The position numbers were made by a program, and so were the translations under genes. 64,000 bases of DNA from positions 62,001-126,000 of the forward strand of contig NZ_CP081942.1 of assembly GCF_020386635.1 (NCBI RefSeq), in the 5' to 3' direction. This document shows, piece after piece, positions 38,949-52,546 of the stretch. This DNA is from Pseudomonas sp. MM211 (lineage in GTDB: Bacteria; Pseudomonadota; Gammaproteobacteria; Pseudomonadales; Pseudomonadaceae). Below the pieces are notes generated by a model. That model was not told where the DNA came from, did no database searches, and saw only the letters and a program-made list of their open reading frames with translations. Each line of letters opens with the position of its first letter. Position 1 is the stretch's first letter.

Positions 38949-41488
38949 TAAACGTCCCGCCTGTAGCGCCCTTGCTCGACAAGGGCGTCGACAGCCTCAT
39001 CACCCAGCACCTCGCGCAACACCACATCCACGCCACCCGCCATCCCTTGCAAGCTTCCGCATACGTACACAGCGGCGCCGGCCTGCACCCAGCTACGCAG
39101 TTCGTCGGCAGCCTCGCGCAGGCGATCCTGCACGTAAATGCGCTGCGCCTGATCGCGGGAGAAAGCCAGATCAAGACGCTGCACTTGGCCGCCACTCACC
39201 CAGCCCTGCAACTCGTCACGGCAGTAGAAATCGTGCTCGACACTGCGCTCGCCGAACAGCAGCCAGTTGCGCGTATGACCGGCAGCGATGCGTGTTTTGA
39301 GCAGGCTGCGCAGACCGGCCAAGCCCGTGCCGTTGCCGATCAGGATCACCGGCCGATCATCCACCGGCGCATGAAAACCACTGTTGCGCCGCACCCGCGC
39401 CAGCAGCTGTGTGCCAACCGGCAGGTGCTCGGTCAACCAGCCGGAGCCCGCGCCCAACTGCCCATTAGCCAAGTGTTGCTGGCGCACGATCAGCTCCAAC
39501 TTGCCGTCCTCGGGCAAGGACGCGATGGAGTACTCACGGCTCGGCAGCGGCACCAGCGCATCGAGCAGCGCCTGGGCATGCAGACCAACCAGATGGCTGG
39601 CGCTGTACGGTAACTGGCGGGCGCTCAGTGCCTCGCCGAGCGTGTGGCCCAACGGCTCGATGACCACGGACTCGAGTGCCTGCAAGCCATGCTCGTGCAG
39701 CCAGCGACTGACCTGGGCTTCGCCATTGCGCGGCAGAATCTCCAGGATATCGCCAGCCTCCCACAAGGCTCCGGGCGGAGGCTGCAAGCCGATCAGCCAG
39801 GTGCTCTGGCCCTGGCCGAGGGGGTTGAGGCAGGTACGCTCGTGCAGCGTCCAGCCATCGAAGGGCACCTGTTGCACGGGTAGCGGCTGCACCCCGGTCA
39901 GGTCGGCCAACTGCCGCTGCCAGCCGAGCAGCGCCTGCTCGTCATCGCCGTCGACCTCGATACGCTCGCCGAGGCGCTGAGCGCCGCGACTGCTCAACCA
40001 GTCGTCGAGGCGCCGGGCGAAGCCGCAGAACTGGCTGTACTGCCGATCACCGAGGGCCAGTACCGCGTAGCGCAGGTGCGGTAAATCCAACGTCGCTGCC
40101 AGCCATTGTCTTTCGACGCCGCGCGCGCTGTCCGGCGCCTCACCATCACCAAAGGTGCTGACAACCAGCAGTGCACGAGGCGTGACGCTCAGCCTGGCGG
40201 TATCGATGCGCGCCAGCGGCTGCACCTCCACCGTCATGCCGGCGGCCTGCAATTGCCCGGCGGTCTGCCAGGCTAGTTGCTCGGCGAAGCCACTCTGGCT
40301 GGCGAATCCCACCAGCCAGGATTCACCCCCTTCGCCGCCAGCCAGCGCGTGGCGCGCCGCCAGCGCCGCACGCTTCTTGCGCCGCCTGTCCAGATACAGC
40401 AACCAGCCGGTAATGAAGAACAAGGGCATCAGCAGGCTGGCGACCATCATCAACACCCGCCCGATCATGCCGAAGTACTCACCAGTGTGCAGGGCGTAGA
40501 CGCTGGCCAGCAGTTGCGCCTTGAACGACTTGTCGGCGTAGCGCTCGACCTGTTTGGCTTCGCCGGTCAGTGGGTCGAGCTGCATCTGATTGAAGGCGCG
40601 AGTGTGCTCGGCGTCGCGCAGCATGAAGAACACCCGCGCCGGCTGGCCGAGCGCATTGGGCAGCTGCAGGCTGTAAACGCCGAGCTTGTCGCCCGCCGTT
40701 CGCTGAATGCCTTGCCAGAGGTTCGCGTAGTTCACCTCAGGCATTGGCTGGCCATCGGGTGGCGGGCCGCGTCGTCCACGCCCCTCGCCTGCCTCACGCG
40801 GCGTATCGCTGAGCAGGGTTTCCAGGCCGCTGCGGTACCAGTCGTATGACCAATACAGGCCCGTCAGCGCCGCACACAGATAAAGCGGCAGGCACCAGGT
40901 GCCGACCACTGCGTGCAGATCCCAATTGAAGGCACGGCCCTTCTTGGCCCAGTCGAACGTCAGCCAGGCGCGCCAGCTGAACACCCGTCGCGGCCAACGC
41001 AGATAAAGCCCGGACAGGCAAAAGAACACCAGAGCGATGGTACAGGCGCCGGTGATCTGCCGGCCCGTCTGGCCCATGGCGAGGAAGCGATGCAGCTGCA
41101 GCATCAGACCGAAAAACGCCATGCCCCGCGGCTCGCCTAGTGATTCGGCCGTGTAGGGGTCGACGAAACGCACACCGCCGCGTCGCTCGCCCGGCGGCGG
41201 TGTCAGGAAAACCCGCGCTGGCTGGCCGCCCTCGGTATCCACGTAAAGGCCGGACACGCTGATGCCCTGGGCCTGCAAACGCTCGATCATCTCGCCGGGT
41301 TCGAGTACCGATCCCGGCTGCGCCGTTACCACCATCTGCGGGTTGATCGCCAGCAGGATCTCTTCCTGAAAGCTGTACAGCGCACCGGTCACGCCCATCA
41401 GGGCCAGCACCAGGCCGGCAGTGATGCCAAAAAACCAGTGCAACTGGAAGAGGATTTTCTTGAACACCGGAATCGACTCTGAAAACAC
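38945..41488 (-). CDS. PepSY-domain / flavodoxin / ferredoxin-NADP reductase fusion protein
   Basis: An 847-residue protein. The N-terminal PepSY-associated membrane region has four helices (about 12-40, 145-170, 195-215 and 360-380). It is followed by a flavodoxin domain (FASQSGFAEQLAWQ, about 395-530) and a sulfite-reductase-like FAD/NADPH reductase domain with REYSIASLPEDGKLELIVR, ILIGNGTGLAGLRSLL-type (here VILIGNGTGLAGLRSLLKTR) and a C-terminal AVYVCGSLQGMAGGVD. It should move electrons from NADPH across the inner membrane, probably to reduce siderophore-bound iron. A P. aeruginosa homologue sits next to the siderophore receptor piuA, which I do not see here. A Fur-like box and a terminator-like hairpin lie upstream. 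Confidence 0.88.
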   Translation of the reverse strand: MFSESIPVFKKILFQLHWFFGITAGLVLALMGVTGALYSFQEEILLAINPQMVVTAQPGSVLEPGEMIERLQAQGISVSGLYVDTEGGQPARVFLTPPPGERRGGVRFVDPYTAESLGEPRGMAFFGLMLQLHRFLAMGQTGRQITGACTIALVFFCLSGLYLRWPRRVFSWRAWLTFDWAKKGRAFNWDLHAVVGTWCLPLYLCAALTGLYWSYDWYRSGLETLLSDTPREAGEGRGRRGPPPDGQPMPEVNYANLWQGIQRTAGDKLGVYSLQLPNALGQPARVFFMLRDAEHTRAFNQMQLDPLTGEAKQVERYADKSFKAQLLASVYALHTGEYFGMIGRVLMMVASLLMPLFFITGWLLYLDRRRKKRAALAARHALAGGEGGESWLVGFASQSGFAEQLAWQTAGQLQAAGMTVEVQPLARIDTARLSVTPRALLVVSTFGDGEAPDSARGVERQWLAATLDLPHLRYAVLALGDRQYSQFCGFARRLDDWLSSRGAQRLGERIEVDGDDEQALLGWQRQLADLTGVQPLPVQQVPFDGWTLHERTCLNPLGQGQSTWLIGLQPPPGALWEAGDILEILPRNGEAQVSRWLHEHGLQALESVVIEPLGHTLGEALSARQLPYSASHLVGLHAQALLDALVPLPSREYSIASLPEDGKLELIVRQQHLANGQLGAGSGWLTEHLPVGTQLLARVRRNSGFHAPVDDRPVILIGNGTGLAGLRSLLKTRIAAGHTRNWLLFGERSVEHDFYCRDELQGWVSGGQVQRLDLAFSRDQAQRIYVQDRLREAADELRSWVQAGAAVYVCGSLQGMAGGVDVVLREVLGDEAVDALVEQGRYRRDVY

Positions 41489-41559
41489 GCGCCGCAGTGG
41501 AGGAAGTCAGTGGGCTGCCGAGGACGCGGTCAGGGAGCGAACTCATTCCCAGAACACAC

Positions 41560-41590
41560 AAAACCCCGCCAGCGCGAAGCATGGGCGGGG
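41560..41590 (-). terminator. Terminator-like hairpin upstream of the PepSY reductase
   Basis: On the minus strand CCCCGCC and GGCGGGG form a 7-bp GC stem followed by TTTTGTGTG. It lies 72 bp before the reductase start and downstream of the Fur-like box, so it could end the 41712-42176 transcript, or act as an attenuator in the reductase leader. Confidence 0.55.
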
Positions 41591-41649
41591 CTGATCAGCC
41601 GACTGGTATGGCGCCGAATCAAGCGGGCCATTTGGGCGGGAGTCTATTC

Positions 41650-41668
41650 GATAGTGATTATCATGCAA
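41650..41668. promoter_or_regulatory. Fur-box-like sequence
   Basis: GATAGTGATTATCATGCAA matches 14 of 19 positions of the GATAATGATAATCATTATC Fur consensus by eye, with the central TGAT/ATCA core intact. It lies 162 bp upstream of the PepSY reductase and supports iron control of that gene. Confidence 0.6.
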
Positions 41669-41711
41669 CAGATATTCGCATCTTTACCTATGTAAAGACC
41701 CGAGCCACTGC

Positions 41712-42176
41712 TTAGCGAAGCCGACGCGCCTCGAACGGTTTGGCGAGTATGAACAGATCCCGGGCGATGGTTTCCGGGTACTGATCCACCGGCAGTGCCT
41801 TGGGCAGGTACATCGCGGCAGCGTCCAAAGTCGCCAGATCAAACTCCGGCTCGATGGCGCAGGCGCGGAACAGATGGTTGATGGCCTCGACCTCCGCCGC
41901 GCTGGTGCATCTAACGCGGCGCCCTCCGAGAAAAGCATTGAGCTGGTCACAGACCTTTTCTGGCAGCAACCCGGTGGCTTCGGCTTCCAGAAGCGACAGC
42001 CCAAGCTCCTCTTCACTCATGGGGTCGAGCATTGCCAACTCGACAGTCGGTTTGACGATGGCGGACATGCTGGAGCCAGGCACGGCGGCGCCGACTTCGA
42101 TGGGGAAAGGGCCATTCACACTTTGATAGAAGCGGACGGCCATTGCGCCTTCGAGCATTCCAGGGATCGATTTCAT
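41712..42176 (-). CDS. Uncharacterised 154-residue protein
   Basis: I do not recognise this family. The protein is soluble, with no signal peptide or membrane segment. It starts MKSIPGMLEGAMAVRFYQSV and has an acidic helical middle (PMSEEELGLSLLEAEATGLL) and a C-terminal half with regular spacing of hydrophobic residues. Codon use looks like that of neighbouring core genes, and no better frame exists on either strand. It lies between gdhA and the PepSY reductase on the same strand as both, with 266 bp to gdhA. Confidence 0.6.
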   Translation of the reverse strand: MKSIPGMLEGAMAVRFYQSVNGPFPIEVGAAVPGSSMSAIVKPTVELAMLDPMSEEELGLSLLEAEATGLLPEKVCDQLNAFLGGRRVRCTSAAEVEAINHLFRACAIEPEFDLATLDAAAMYLPKALPVDQYPETIARDLFILAKPFEARRLR

Positions 42177-42409
42177 TACACGACTCTCGTTAATCCAGTT
42201 TTGTTCTGACCCGCGACGACATCCTGCTGCCGCAACGGGGAGGCATTTTCATCCTCTTGTGTGTAAGAGTCGTGACAGTGGAGATGGTTGAGTGTTTTTT
42301 GCGAGTCAGAACCCATAACGGAACGGCCGTTGTGCTGGACCCAATAGAAGATGTTTTGGCTGCCAGATCGATCAGGGCAATGGCCCTGCCTGACGAGGGG
42401 GTGAGATAG

Positions 42410-42432
42410 CGCAGCAGGATTGCCCTGCTGCG
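42410..42432 (-). terminator. Hairpin after gdhA
   Basis: GCGCAGCAGG and CCTGCTGCGC form a 10-bp stem with a short loop, 11 bp after the gdhA stop. There is no T-tract. The rest of the 266-bp gap 42177-42442 shows no gene. Confidence 0.5.
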
Positions 42433-42442
42433 CATGCAGCGT

Positions 42443-43834
<1,392 letters not shown>

Positions 43835-44004
43835 TTATCGCCCTAAAAAAGGGCGAAATGACGCTTTTATGAAAGTTTTTGGTGCTTAAACGTAAAATAC
43901 CGTTCAAATATGACTGATAGGCGCGAAATTAACGCACCAAAATAAAACAAACAGCGCACCAAAATACTCAGAGAGATAAGAGCCAGGCGCTGATGAGCGC
44001 AATG

Positions 44005-44034
44005 AAAAACGGGGCCATTCGGCCCCGTTTTTCG
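44005..44034. terminator. Bidirectional terminator between ettA and gdhA
   Basis: AAAAACGGGGCC and GGCCCCGTTTTT form a stem with T-runs on both strands, placed 11 bp after the ettA stop on the minus strand. Confidence 0.85.
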
Positions 44035-44044
44035 TTTACATCGC

Positions 44045-45709
<1,665 letters not shown>

Positions 45710-46133
45710 AATTCAGACCTCACTCATAAATGGCAACGATGGCGCGCACCCTATGCGAAGACGATGCGTCACGCAAACGGAGAAATGTCGCGCCGGGCGA
45801 ACCGATCACGCTGATTCCGACAGCCCGCCCACTGGAACGGCAAGACTAGCTCATGGCACTCGACCACGGTTGCACGCGGCCCGAAGGGCGCCCGCTAGCA
45901 CTAATAAAGAGGAGAAAGCCTCGCAAGACTGTAGCGAACCAACGCTGCACTATTTTCGGCGATCTCGCGGCGACTAGAAAGAGCCGGCAAACGCAGGGCG
46001 CTCGTCGGTCACGCTGGCACTTCGCCACAGTTGTGGCATGCTAGCCGCCCTTGGGAAGCGGACGTCCTGCTTAACTAAGCTTTTCAGTAGCATCACCGGC
46101 CTTATTTATCCCGCTGTTGCAGGACTTCATCAC
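45710..46133. promoter_or_regulatory. Divergent region between ettA and morA
   Basis: A 424-bp stretch with no convincing gene. It should hold the ettA and morA promoters. It contains a GGAGAAAG at about 45911 with no following frame of note, and a short AT-rich patch near 45895-45915. I see no repeat element or terminator. Confidence 0.35.
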
Positions 46134-49100
46134 GTGTCAGCGCCCAACACCAAGCGCCCCTACCGCGACCCACAGATTGTGCCCATGCGCCGCTCATTCA
46201 AGGGCGCTCTGGTGGTACTGGTGCTGGGGGTTCTGGTGTTGCTGTTATGGCAGTTGCAGCTCGAGTTCAAGCAACTGAAAGATAACCAGCGCGCGCTCAG
46301 CCTGGCCGTGAGCGAGCAATTGGCCAAACAATTGAGCCTGAGCATGAGCTCCATGGCCAACGCCGGACGGGCCGTGCTCAATGCCACACACAAGCCCGAA
46401 GCTACTGCTGGCTCGGCGCATGCTGCTTATCTGAACAACCTGCGCGTGGTATTTCCATCCCTGCAAAGTATCGCCCACCTGGATAACGCCGGGCGCGCGA
46501 TGTATGACAGCGCGCCGCACAGCAGCGATCATCAATTGCTTGCCGAGTTGATCGGGCGCAGCGCCGACCACGCCTACCATTACGCATTCTATCCGCAGGG
46601 CGACGGGCGCATCTATCTTCTGCTGCAGGCCTCCAATGAGAGTGGCTACTGGGCGCTGCGCCTGAACGCCAATGCCCTGAAAAGCTGGCTACTGCATAGC
46701 CGACAGAACGATTTTCCCTGGTTGCTGGAGGACGCCATCAGCGGGCGGGCGATCACCGACTCGCGCAGCGAAAACCTGCAAGAGGGCAGCTACCCGCTGG
46801 TCACGGCAGCCAACCAGGCGCAGACCATTCTCCTGCAAGACCTGCCCGGCTCCGACTGGCAGCTTCGCGCCATGCTCAACGAGCGAAAGCTGCAGGCCCA
46901 GGTGCTGCCGGAAATCGCCGGCAAGTTCCTACTGTTCAGCCTCTGCGCCCTGCTTACCCTGTTCGCCCTCTACCGCCTGGTACGTGAGCAAAGCCATCTG
47001 CACGCGCTCAACGCGGCGTCGCGGCGCTCCCTGCACCAGGCCGCTAGTGCCCTGGGCGTTATCGAGGAACGGGTATTGGTGACCGACAGCAACGGCCGCC
47101 TGACCTACCTCAACCCGCAGGCCGAGGCACTCTTCGGCCTGACCAACCGGCACGCCGGTGAATGGCACCTGCTGGAACTACTGCCGCGCCTCGATCCGTT
47201 GCTGCTGCACGCAACAGCCTTCCACAGTGACCTTGGGCCGGATCTGGTAGAAATTCGCCAGGACGGTGACATCCGTCTGTTCAACATTACCCGCAGCGAT
47301 CTGGGCGACGAAGCTCGCCACCTGGGTTTTGTCTGGGTACTGCGTGACGTCACCGAAGAGCAGCAGGCCACCCGCGTACTGCAGGAAGCCCGACGACGTT
47401 ATCAGGATATCTTCGACGGCACCGGCACCGCCCTCTGCGTGCTCGACCTCGCCGGGCTGTACCACTTTCTGCACGAAGAAGGGCTGAGCAGCGGTGCCCA
47501 GTTGCAGCCCTGGCTGCAGCGTCATCCGCAGCGCCATGGCGAACTGCTCAAGCACATGCGCATTACAGAAACCAATCAGGTTGCCCTGCGCCTGCTTGGC
47601 GTGAACACGCCCGAACAGGCCTGGGAGCAACTGATCAATCGTGGCGATGTGAACCCGGCCGGTTTCCGTGCCCAGCTCAGCGCCGCCCTGCTAGACGGCG
47701 GCGGCCATCTCGAACTGGAAAGCCACATCGAAGGCGTCCACGGTAGCGTCCGCCATCTGTGGCTGGTGATGCGCCTGCCCGAAAGTGCGCAAGACCTGCA
47801 CGCCGTGGCCCTGAGCATCAGCGACATCACCAGCCGCAAGCGCATGGAGTTGTCGCTGGTCGAGCGCGAGCGCTTCTGGTCGAAGTCGTACGGGCGGTGC
47901 CGGACACCCTCTACGTCAACGACATCCCGTCGCGCACCCTGCTGTTCAGCAATCACGATATCGGCAGCAAACTGGGTTACGACGCCGCCTTCGTGAAGGC
48001 CCAGGGCGATAGTTTCTGGAAACGCATCATCCACCCTGACGACAGCGATTTGTACGGGCGCGTTCGCAACCTGCAAACCGTACTGAGCGACGGCGTACTG
48101 CTCGAGTCGCAGTTCCGCGCGCGGCACCAGGATGGCTCCTGGCGCTGGCTCAGCATCACCGAACAGGCGCTCTCGCGAGACAGCAATGGCTGGGTCGGCC
48201 GCCTGATCGGGGTGGCCAAGGACATCACCGAGCAGATCGCCCGCAACGAATCGCTACGTGACAACGAACAGCGTTACCGCATGCTGGCCGAAAGCATCAG
48301 CGACGTGATTTTCTCCACCGATAGCCAGCTCAACCTCAACTACATCAGCCCCTCGGTACAAACGGTGCTCGGTTACTCGGTGCCGTGGGTGCAGAAGCAT
48401 GGTTTCGAGGGCCTGGCCACCAACCCGCAGCAACTCAGTGGCGTCTACGCCCTGCTCGCCCGCATCCGCGGCGCCATGGGTGTGCCACAGCAGATGCACG
48501 AACTGCGACAGAACCTGACGCCACAACTGTGCGTCTTCGATTGCCTGCGCGCCGATGGCCGCAAAATCCCGGTGGAACTGCGCCTGGTACCCATGTGGGA
48601 CGACAACGGGCGCTTCGAGGGCCTGCTCGGTGTGGGCCGCGACATTGGCCAGCAGCGCCGCGCCGAGAAAGACCTGCGCATGGCTGCCACGGTATTCGAG
48701 CACTCCACGGCAGCGATTCTGGTCACCGACCCGGCGGGCTACATCGTTCAGGTCAACAACGCCTTCAGCCTGGTCAGCGGTTACAGCTCCGAGCAAGTGC
48801 TCGACCAGTTGCCTGGCATGCTCACCGCCGACAACCAGAAAAATAATCACCTGAACTACGTGCTGTCCCAGCTTCACTTGCGCGGCACCTGGGAGGGCGA
48901 GATCTGGCTGAGACGCCGCAACGGCGAGAACTTCCCAGCCTGGGTCGGCATCACCGCGGTACATGACGAAGAAGGCGACTTGGTCAGCTACGTGTGTTTC
49001 TTCAGCGACATCAGCGAGCGCAAGGCCAGCGAACAGCGCATCCACCGCCTGGCCTATTACGACGCCCTGACCCAACTGCCCAACCGCACCCTGTTCCAGG

Positions 49101-50362
49101 ATCGCCTGCACACCGCCCTGCAGCATGCCGAGCGGCATCGCGAGTGGGTGGTGCTGATGTTCCTCGACCTCGACCGCTTCAAACCGATCAACGACTCCCT
49201 CGGCCACGCCGCCGGCGACCGCATGCTCAAGGACGTCGCCATCCGCCTGGCCGCCTGCGTGGGCGAAGACGACACCGTGGCACGCATGGGCGGTGACGAA
49301 TTCACCCTGCTGCTGCAATCCAATGGCAGCCGCGAGGGCGCTCTGCACCGTGCCATCCACGTCGCCGAACAGATCCTCGCCAGCCTGGCCCGCGCCTTCG
49401 TGCTGGAAGGCCGCGAATTCTTCGTCACCGCCAGTATCGGCATCGCCCTCAGCCCGCAGGACGGCCACGAACTGAGCCAGCTGATGAAGAACGCCGACAC
49501 GGCGATGTACCACGCCAAGGAACGCGGCAAGAACAACTTCCAGTTCTATCAGGCAGACATGAACGCCAGCGCCCTGGAGCGCCTGGAACTGGAAGGCGAC
49601 CTGCGCCACGCGCTGGAACAGGGCGAATTCCTGTTGCACTACCAACCGCAGTTCTCCGGCGACGGCAAGCAGCTGACCGGCGTCGAGGCGCTGCTGCGCT
49701 GGCAGCACCCTACGCGCGGCCTGGTCGCCCCTAACGCGTTCATACCGGTACTCGAAGAGCTCGGCCTGGTGGTGCAAGTCGGTGAATGGGTGCTGGCCGA
49801 AGCCTGTCGCCAACTGAGCACCTGGCACCAAAACAACATCCATGTGCCGAGGGTTTCGGTGAACCTGTCCGCCCGTCAGTTCAGCGATGGCGACCTGCAC
49901 CAGCGCATCGAACGCATCCTCAGCCAGAGCGACATCCCCGCCGCCTGCCTGGAGCTGGAACTGACCGAAAGCATCCTCATGCAGGACGTGGCAGCAGCCA
50001 TGCAGACCCTGAACGACCTGAAGAACCTCGGCCTGTGCATCGCCATCGACGACTTCGGCACCGGCTACTCGTCGCTCAACTACCTCAAGCAGTTCCCCAT
50101 CGACGTGCTGAAAATCGACCGCAGCTTCGTCGACGGCCTGCCCCAGGGCGAACAGGACGGGCAGATTGCCCGCGCCATCATCGCCATGGCCCACAGCCTG
50201 AACATGACGGTGATCGCCGAGGGCGTGGAAACCCAGGAGCAGCTCGACTTCCTGCGCAACCACGCGTGCGACGAAGTGCAGGGCTACCTGCTTGGCCGGC
50301 CGATACCCGCCCAGCAATTCGAGGCGCAGTTCGGCGGCCAGCACCCGTTCACACTCGAATAA
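46134..50362 (+). pseudogene. morA: MorA-like PAS-GGDEF-EAL cyclic-di-GMP enzyme (one-base frameshift)
   Basis: Two overlapping frames encode one protein. From a GTG at 46134 (preceded by GCAGGA) the first runs through ...SLVERERFW and then loses the frame; the second carries VEVVRAVPDTLYVND onward to 50362. Adding one G to the GG at 47878-47879 restores a 1409-residue protein, near the P. aeruginosa MorA length. Order: membrane helix (about 20-40), extracytoplasmic sensor, second helix (about 265-290), four PAS domains (about 320-880), GGDEF with intact MGGDEF (about 1053), and EAL with VEALLRW, LTESILM, DDFGTGYSS and KIDRSF, so both enzyme activities would be possible. MorA controls flagellar timing and biofilm formation. 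If the frameshift is real, the diguanylate cyclase/phosphodiesterase half is lost. Confidence 0.85.
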
Positions 50363-50499
50363 CGTCGCCGCAAGCGGCGCGAGCAGGACGTGAGCGCCGC
50401 TTATCCTGGCCATGATCACGCTTCATATGCCTGGCCAGCTCGGATGCGTTAGAATCCGCACCCTATTTCATCCGCCCAGCTGACTTTCAGGGGATTGCC

Positions 50500-51753
50500 A
50501 TGTTCAGCCGTGATTTGACCATTGCCAAGTACGACGCCGAGCTCTTCGAAGCCATGCAGCAAGAAGCTCTGCGCCAGGAAGAGCACATCGAGCTGATCGC
50601 CTCGGAAAACTACACCAGCCCGGCAGTCATGGAAGCCCAGGGCTCGGTGCTGACCAACAAGTACGCCGAAGGCTACCCGGGCAAGCGCTACTACGGTGGC
50701 TGCGAGTACGTGGATATCGTTGAGCAACTGGCCATCGACCGCGCTAAAGAGCTGTTCGGCGCCGATTACGCCAACGTGCAGCCACACGCAGGCTCGCAAG
50801 CCAACGCCGCTGTTTACCTGGCCCTGCTGAGCGCCGGTGACACCATCCTTGGCATGAGCCTGGCCCACGGCGGTCACCTGACCCACGGCGCCAGCGTTTC
50901 CTCCTCCGGCAAGCTGTACAACGCCATTCAGTACGGCATCGACGGCAACGGCCTGATCGACTACGACGAAGTCGAGCGCCTGGCTGTCGAGCACAAGCCG
51001 AAGATGATCGTCGCCGGCTTCTCCGCCTACTCGCAGATTCTCGACTTCCCGCGCTTCCGCGCCATCGCCGACAAAGTAGGCGCCTTGCTCTTTGTTGATA
51101 TGGCGCATGTCGCAGGCCTGGTCGCTGCTGGCGTGTACCCGAACCCGGTACCGTTCGCCGACGTGGTGACCACCACCACCCACAAGACCCTGCGCGGCCC
51201 GCGCGGCGGCCTGATCCTCGCCAAGGCCAACGCCGAGATCGAGAAGAAGCTCAACTCCGCCGTCTTCCCGGGCGCCCAAGGCGGCCCGCTGGAGCACGTC
51301 ATCGCTGCCAAGGCGATCTGCTTCAAAGAAGCGCTGCAGCCTGAGTTCAAGACCTACCAGCAGCAGGTCGTGAAGAACGCCCAGGCCATGGCCGGCGTGT
51401 TCATCGAGCGTGGCTTCGACGTCGTCTCCGGCGGCACCGAAAACCACCTGTTCCTGCTCTCGCTGATCAAGCAGGAAATCTCCGGTAAGGACGCCGACGC
51501 CGCACTGGGCAAAGCCTTCATCACCGTCAACAAGAACTCGGTGCCGAACGACCCACGCTCCCCGTTCGTGACCTCCGGCCTGCGCTTCGGCACCCCGGCA
51601 GTCACCACTCGCGGCTTCAAGGAAGCCGAGTGTAAGGAACTGGCGGGCTGGATCTGCGACATCCTGGCCGACCTGAACAACGAAGCGGTGATCGACGCCG
51701 TTCGCGAGAAGGTCAAAGCCATCTGCGCCAAACTGCCGGTTTACGGCAAGTAA
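50500..51753 (+). CDS. glyA: Serine hydroxymethyltransferase
   Basis: A 417-residue protein of family length, starting [20 protein letters not shown]. The PLP-binding lysine lies in [17 protein letters not shown] (about 220-236). [16 protein letters not shown] and [18 protein letters not shown] are further SHMT signatures. It converts serine and tetrahydrofolate to glycine and methylene-tetrahydrofolate. Two terminators follow. In P. aeruginosa a glyA copy also follows morA. Confidence 0.97.
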   Translation: MFSRDLTIAKYDAELFEAMQQEALRQEEHIELIASENYTSPAVMEAQGSVLTNKYAEGYPGKRYYGGCEYVDIVEQLAIDRAKELFGADYANVQPHAGSQANAAVYLALLSAGDTILGMSLAHGGHLTHGASVSSSGKLYNAIQYGIDGNGLIDYDEVERLAVEHKPKMIVAGFSAYSQILDFPRFRAIADKVGALLFVDMAHVAGLVAAGVYPNPVPFADVVTTTTHKTLRGPRGGLILAKANAEIEKKLNSAVFPGAQGGPLEHVIAAKAICFKEALQPEFKTYQQQVVKNAQAMAGVFIERGFDVVSGGTENHLFLLSLIKQEISGKDADAALGKAFITVNKNSVPNDPRSPFVTSGLRFGTPAVTTRGFKEAECKELAGWICDILADLNNEAVIDAVREKVKAICAKLPVYGK

Positions 51754-51770
51754 GCGGCAGCGCTGCAAAC

Positions 51771-51800
51771 GAAAAAGCCCGGCCGATGCCGGGCTTTTTC
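51771..51800 (+). terminator. Intrinsic terminator of glyA
   Basis: GAAAAAGCCCGGC and GCCGGGCTTTTTC form a stem with a T-run, 18 bp after the stop. Confidence 0.9.
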
Positions 51801-51869
51801 ATGCCTGGTGAACAATCATGGCCCCCAGGATGGCCTGCCACCTCACCGCCGAAAGTAAACGCCACACAC

Positions 51870-51898
51870 GAAAAAGCCGCGCAGTGCGCGGCTTTTTC
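51870..51898. terminator. Second terminator hairpin after glyA
   Basis: GAAAAAGCCGCGC and GCGCGGCTTTTTC form a stem with T-runs on both strands. The same hairpin sequence recurs at 56811-56836 next to the tRNA fragment. It can also serve the minus-strand lipoprotein gene that ends at 51959. Confidence 0.8.
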
Positions 51899-51958
51899 GG
51901 TAGCAAACCAGCTCGGTTTCCCGAACAGGCTGGCCGGGCACTCATGCCCCAGGCGTGA

Positions 51959-52350
51959 TCAACGCGATGCAGCGGCCGGTGCGGCAGTAGCGGTGGCAGT
52001 GCACGGAGCGCTGGCACCGAGGCCGGCGGTCATGCTTTCGACGTTGTTGAGCACGTCGTTGCCCTGGTTGACCTTCTGGGCCTTCTCCGCCGCCTGCACG
52101 CGCGAAGCGTAGGTGGTCGAGTCGCCCTGGAAGCTCTGCTGGGTTTCCAGCACGGAGTTGGCAATGCTCAACAGGCTGCGGCCAGTGGAGATCAGGTTAT
52201 CGGACGTGCTCGGCGTGCAGGGCCGCTGGCATTGGCCGCCTGCGTGTTATTCAGCAAGCCCTGGCTTTGCGTATTCTGCGGCAGGCACCCGGCAAGGGTA
52301 GCCAGCATCGGGGCAATGAGCAGAGCCCCAAGCGTTCCTTTGATGCTCAT
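51959..52350 (-). pseudogene. Small lipoprotein gene broken by a one-base deletion
   Basis: The first frame starts MSIKGTLGALLIAPMLATLAGC (lipobox LAGC, Cys 22) and stops after ANASGPARRARPIT. The second frame continues SDNLISTGRSLLSIANSVLE... to the stop at 51959. Adding one C to the run (GGG on the plus strand at 52220-52222) joins them into an about 130-residue lipoprotein rich in Gln, Asn, Ser and Ala. I do not recognise the family. The strong lipobox and continuous second half argue that it was, or is, a real outer-membrane lipoprotein. Confidence 0.65.
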
Positions 52351-52546
52351 GTGAGATTCTTCCTCGACGACCTGCCTTCGACCCATTGCCGAAGCGATGC
52401 CCGCGATTTTAAGAAGGGGATGGTCGCGGCGAAATAGTACGGGTGTGCTAGAGGCACGTTGTGCGTTTACTGCTGCCTTGCGCCTGCAAAGGCCGGCGGC
52501 CTATGGTGTGCGAGTGTCCGAATCAACTAGCTCGTAGGAAATTTAC

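Noticed and set aside
41540..41641. 33-codon minus-strand frame as an independent gene
   Set aside because: No clear ribosome site and it overlaps the hairpin; kept only as a possible leader peptide.
48254..50419. 721-codon open frame antisense to morA
   Set aside because: It mirrors the GGDEF-EAL coding frame; high GC at third positions removes stops on the other strand. The product is Val/Gln/His-rich with no domain.
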